Part shown: positions 61,566-64,000 of the stretch, in pieces
Layout: each line of letters starts with the position of its first letter
Numbering within the stretch: the first letter of the stretch is position 1
Origin: Chlorogloeopsis sp. ULAP01
GTDB lineage: Bacteria; Cyanobacteriota; Cyanobacteriia; Cyanobacteriales; Nostocaceae
DNA: 64,000 nt
Direction: 5' to 3'
Assembly (NCBI RefSeq): GCF_030381805.1
Contig: NZ_JAUDRH010000015.1
Span: 186,001-250,000 of the forward strand
The notes under the pieces: generated by a model
Told to the model about the DNA's origin: nothing
Seen by the model: only the letters and a program-made list of their open reading frames with translations
The model's database searches: none
Made by a program: the position numbers and the translations under genes

Positions 61566-62558
61566 ATGACAAGTAACTTAGAAGCTCAACTTTTGGCATT
61601 GCGAGAGGAAGGAGAAAAGGCGATCGCAGCTGCCGACACCCTAGAAAGCTTAGAAGAACTGAGAGTCAAGTATCTTGGCAAAAAAGGTAGCCTCTCAGTG
61701 CTTTTGGGCGGCATGGGCAAACTTCCAGCAGAAGAACGACCAAAAATAGGGGCTGTTGCCAATACAGTTAAAGAAGCCTTGCAAACAAGCCTTGATCGGC
61801 AACATACAGCCTTGGAAGCAGCAAAAATTCAGGCACAGCTAGAAGCTGAAACTCTGGATGTGACAATGCCAGGAATTTACTATCCCCAAGGTCGAGTTCA
61901 TCCGATTAATGGCATGATCGACAAGGCGCTAGATATCTTTGTGGGTATGGGCTACACAGTGGCTTCTGGCCCAGAAATGGAAACAGATTACTATAATTTT
62001 GAGGCTCTAAATACTCCACCCGATCACCCTGCTCGCGATATGCAGGATACTTTCTACCTACCAGATGGCAATTTGCTGCGGACTCATACCTCGTCGGTAC
62101 AAATTCGCTACATGGAAAACGAAGAACCACCGATCCGCATTGTTGCCCCTGGCAGAGTCTATCGGAGAGATAACGTAGATGCTACTCACGCGGCAGTTTT
62201 TCATCAAATCGAACTTTTGGCAATTGACGAGGGACTGACTTTTACCGACCTCAAAGGTACTATTAAGGTATTTTTGCAGGCAATGTTTGGTGAGTTACCG
62301 ATTCGCTTCCGTGCTAGTTATTTCCCGTTTACCGAACCATCTGCTGAGGTTGATTTGCAATGGAATGGTCGCTGGTTGGAAGTTATGGGTTGTGGTATGG
62401 TCGATCCAAATGTCTTAAAAGCTGTAGGTTACGATCCAGAAATTTATACAGGCTTTGCCGCCGGTTTTGGTGTGGAGCGCTTTGCAATGGTGCTACATCA
62501 GCTTGATGATATTCGGCGCGTGTATGCCAGCGATTTACGCTTTTTAAGGCAGTTTTAG
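61566..62558 (+). CDS. pheS: Phenylalanine-tRNA ligase alpha subunit
   Basis: 330 residues. An N-terminal coiled coil (1-90), then the class II core: NFEALNTPPDHPARDMQDTF, LRTHTSSVQIRYM (motif 2 region), GRVYRRDNVDATHAAVFHQI, EVMGCGMVDPNVL, and motif 3 GFGVERFAMVLHQLDDIR. It pairs with PheT, not in the window, to charge tRNA-Phe. Normal length. Confidence 0.97.
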   Translation: MTSNLEAQLLALREEGEKAIAAADTLESLEELRVKYLGKKGSLSVLLGGMGKLPAEERPKIGAVANTVKEALQTSLDRQHTALEAAKIQAQLEAETLDVTMPGIYYPQGRVHPINGMIDKALDIFVGMGYTVASGPEMETDYYNFEALNTPPDHPARDMQDTFYLPDGNLLRTHTSSVQIRYMENEEPPIRIVAPGRVYRRDNVDATHAAVFHQIELLAIDEGLTFTDLKGTIKVFLQAMFGELPIRFRASYFPFTEPSAEVDLQWNGRWLEVMGCGMVDPNVLKAVGYDPEIYTGFAAGFGVERFAMVLHQLDDIRRVYASDLRFLRQF

Positions 62559-62562
62559 AAAT

Positions 62563-62629
62563 CGACCACAGATGGACACAGATAAGCACAGATAAATCAT
62601 CGGTGTGCATCTATGTTTATCGGTGGTCG
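62563..62629. terminator. Long hairpin repeat after pheS
   Basis: CGACCAC (62563-62569) pairs with GTGGTCG (62623-62629), with further imperfect pairing of the CACAGATAAGCACAGATAAA arm with the GTGTGCATCTATGTTTATCG arm. The hairpin is a common cyanobacterial repeat form. It probably serves as bidirectional terminator for pheS and recQ. Confidence 0.6.
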
Positions 62630-62714
62630 TTATTACCATAAAATTGAATTTAGACGTGAATATAGTCATTAGTCTTTAGCTAATGACTAAAGACCAAGGA
62701 CTAATAACAAAGGA

Positions 62715-64000
62715 TTATTGACAATTATCACAATGTCCGCAGCGCCAATTAGCTGCTTCTTTTTCAAAACCAAAAGCAGATAATAAAAATTGCCAACGGC
62801 ACTGTTTGCTAGTGAGGTATTTATTCATCTGTGTAGCTGTTTGGAGTTGTGTAAGTGAGCTACTTTTCGGACTACTAACAATTGTGTAGTGGAAAGGGTC
62901 AATCCACTTTAGCTGACTGCAACTGTGTAAGAGAGAAAGAGTAATAGCACCATCGGGAAATTGTCGGGCTACTGCATCTACTTCTCCTGTTTTTGGTAGT
63001 TTGTTGATAAATCGTCGTGCTTGTAGGTGTTGCGGTCGCACTTTTTCCTCAAAAAATTTCTGTCTTTGCTTATCTTGTGGATCTAACCACCCTGTCGGTT
63101 CACTGATTAACGTTAATGCTTGGGCTGGTTTACCATCCCTTCCGGCACGTCCTATTTCCTGCACGTATTCTGATAACAACAACGGTGCGTGAAAGTGAAT
63201 TACCCAACGGCAATCTGGTTTATTTATTCCCATGCCAAAGGCAGAGGTACAAACTACAAAAGGTATTTTTCCTCCTAACCAGTCACCTTCTACAGCGCGG
63301 CGTTCCTCAGCGCTCAGTCCCGCATGATAACTAGCTGTAGTATAACCCATTTCTTGCAGCCATATAGCTAAATTCTCACTATCTCGTCTGCTGCGAACGT
63401 AAACTAATCCCGTGGTTTGCTGTCTTTGTTGGATAAATTTTAATAATTTTTGCTTTCTGCCTCGTGGTGTCCAAACTATCTGGACTGTGGGGCTAAGATT
63501 GGAGCGATAAGGATTCAAACGGAAAATTGTTGGTTGGTGTAATTGTAAAGTTTCTTGAATGATTTTTTGGGCTAGGGGATCGGCGGTGGCAGTAAAGGCA
63601 GCTAGTACTATTTTTGTTCCTGGTGGTTTTAATTTTAGCAATGCTGGTCGCACTGCCCCAATTCTTCGATAAGCAGGTCGAAATGTCTCTCCCCACTGCA
63701 CTAGGCAATGGGCTTCATCCAAAATTAAACCATTGATTACAAGTTGCGGCTGACATAATCTTTCCCACACGGGCTTGCTGAGTAAAGTTTCGGGCGATAA
63801 GTAGAGTAATCTTAGCTTTTGTTGTTCTAATGCCTTAAGAATTTGTCGCCGTTGGAAAGAAGACAATTCGCTGTGTAATAACTCTGCACTTAAATTGCGA
63901 TCGCGTAGTTCTTGCACTTGGTTTTCCATCAATGCCACCAAGGGTGAAACTACCAAAGTTAGCCCTGTTTGTAATAAAGCTGGAAGTTGAAAGCAAATTG
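62715..64000 (-). CDS. recQ: RecQ-family ATP-dependent DNA helicase (5' end outside window)
   Basis: About 428 residues visible; the gene continues past the right edge, where CFQLPALLQTG (just after motif I) is still in frame. Motif Ia is VVSPLVALMENQ, DEAH box LILDEAHCLVQWG, motif III AFTATADPLA, motif V VCTSAFGMGINKPDCRWVIH and motif VI QEIGRAGRDG. The C-terminal zinc site is CRWQFLLSAFGFE...CGHCDNC. The HRDC domain is absent: the protein stops right after the zinc motif, the short RecQ form found in cyanobacteria. It unwinds DNA 3' to 5' in repair. Confidence 0.94.
   Translation of the reverse strand, partial: ICFQLPALLQTGLTLVVSPLVALMENQVQELRDRNLSAELLHSELSSFQRRQILKALEQQKLRLLYLSPETLLSKPVWERLCQPQLVINGLILDEAHCLVQWGETFRPAYRRIGAVRPALLKLKPPGTKIVLAAFTATADPLAQKIIQETLQLHQPTIFRLNPYRSNLSPTVQIVWTPRGRKQKLLKFIQQRQQTTGLVYVRSRRDSENLAIWLQEMGYTTASYHAGLSAEERRAVEGDWLGGKIPFVVCTSAFGMGINKPDCRWVIHFHAPLLLSEYVQEIGRAGRDGKPAQALTLISEPTGWLDPQDKQRQKFFEEKVRPQHLQARRFINKLPKTGEVDAVARQFPDGAITLSLLHSCSQLKWIDPFHYTIVSSPKSSSLTQLQTATQMNKYLTSKQCRWQFLLSAFGFEKEAANWRCGHCDNCQ

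Overview
The window is chromosomal DNA from a filamentous, probably Nostocales-type cyanobacterium. Evidence for this: an allophycocyanin alpha-B gene (apcD), a flavodiiron flv4/flv2 operon, a CIRCE-controlled groESL operon, a penicillin-binding protein carrying an FHA domain, a DUF3038/DUF4335 pair, many GCGATCGC (HIP1) octamers, and many heptameric short tandem repeats (STRRs) between genes. I cannot name the species from the sequence alone.

Layout: 0-3 kb holds the end of clpX, an alpha/beta hydrolase and a methyltransferase. 2.9-4.7 kb is a small accessory island with an intact hicBA toxin-antitoxin pair, a nuclease/transposase (Rpn-type) remnant and an mrr restriction gene cut by one stop codon. 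4.9-7.0 kb is groES-groEL. 7.3-7.7 kb holds a broken [2Fe-2S] ferredoxin-like gene. A LuxR-type response regulator follows at 8.0-8.7 kb. 9.2-18.4 kb is a Wsp-like chemosensory operon on the minus strand (CheW, CheR-TPR, MCP, Cys-motif CheW, CheA-REC, CheB, REC-histidine kinase). Three of its genes carry single disabling lesions. 18.5-23.4 kb has a peptidase remnant, asnS, small conserved genes, an anti-sigma-type kinase and rlmD. 23.5-33.9 kb has apcD, purL, purF, a peptide-type ABC permease, apt and DUF3038/DUF4335. 34-39 kb has the FHA-PBP, a repetitive secreted protein, lspA and bioY. 39.8-44 kb is pstSCAB behind a Pho box. 44-48.3 kb is flv4-psiE-like-flv2. 48.5-64 kb has a SAM hydrolase, a Uma2 nuclease, tRNA-Gly, secA, a truncated four-helix-bundle gene, a diheme cytochrome, a TetR/methyltransferase pair divergent from an F420-type oxidoreductase, moxR, ribF, an MBL hydrolase, surE, pheS and a partial recQ.

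Two themes run across the window. First, core genes are all intact, while dispensable genes (restriction, chemosensing, ferredoxin-like, peptidase, four-helix protein) repeatedly carry single stops or one-base frameshifts. This looks like recent, selective gene decay, although sequencing indels have not been excluded for the homopolymer cases. Second, STRR arrays sit directly on gene ends: in at least five genes the stop codon itself lies in or directly abuts a heptamer array. Purely in-frame, stop-free repeat insertions appear inside purL and ribF.

Pathways represented together include phosphate uptake (pst), purine synthesis and salvage (purL, purF, apt), photoprotection and light harvesting (flv4/flv2, apcD), protein folding, export and maturation (groESL, secA, lspA, clpX), and a large sensory phosphorelay.
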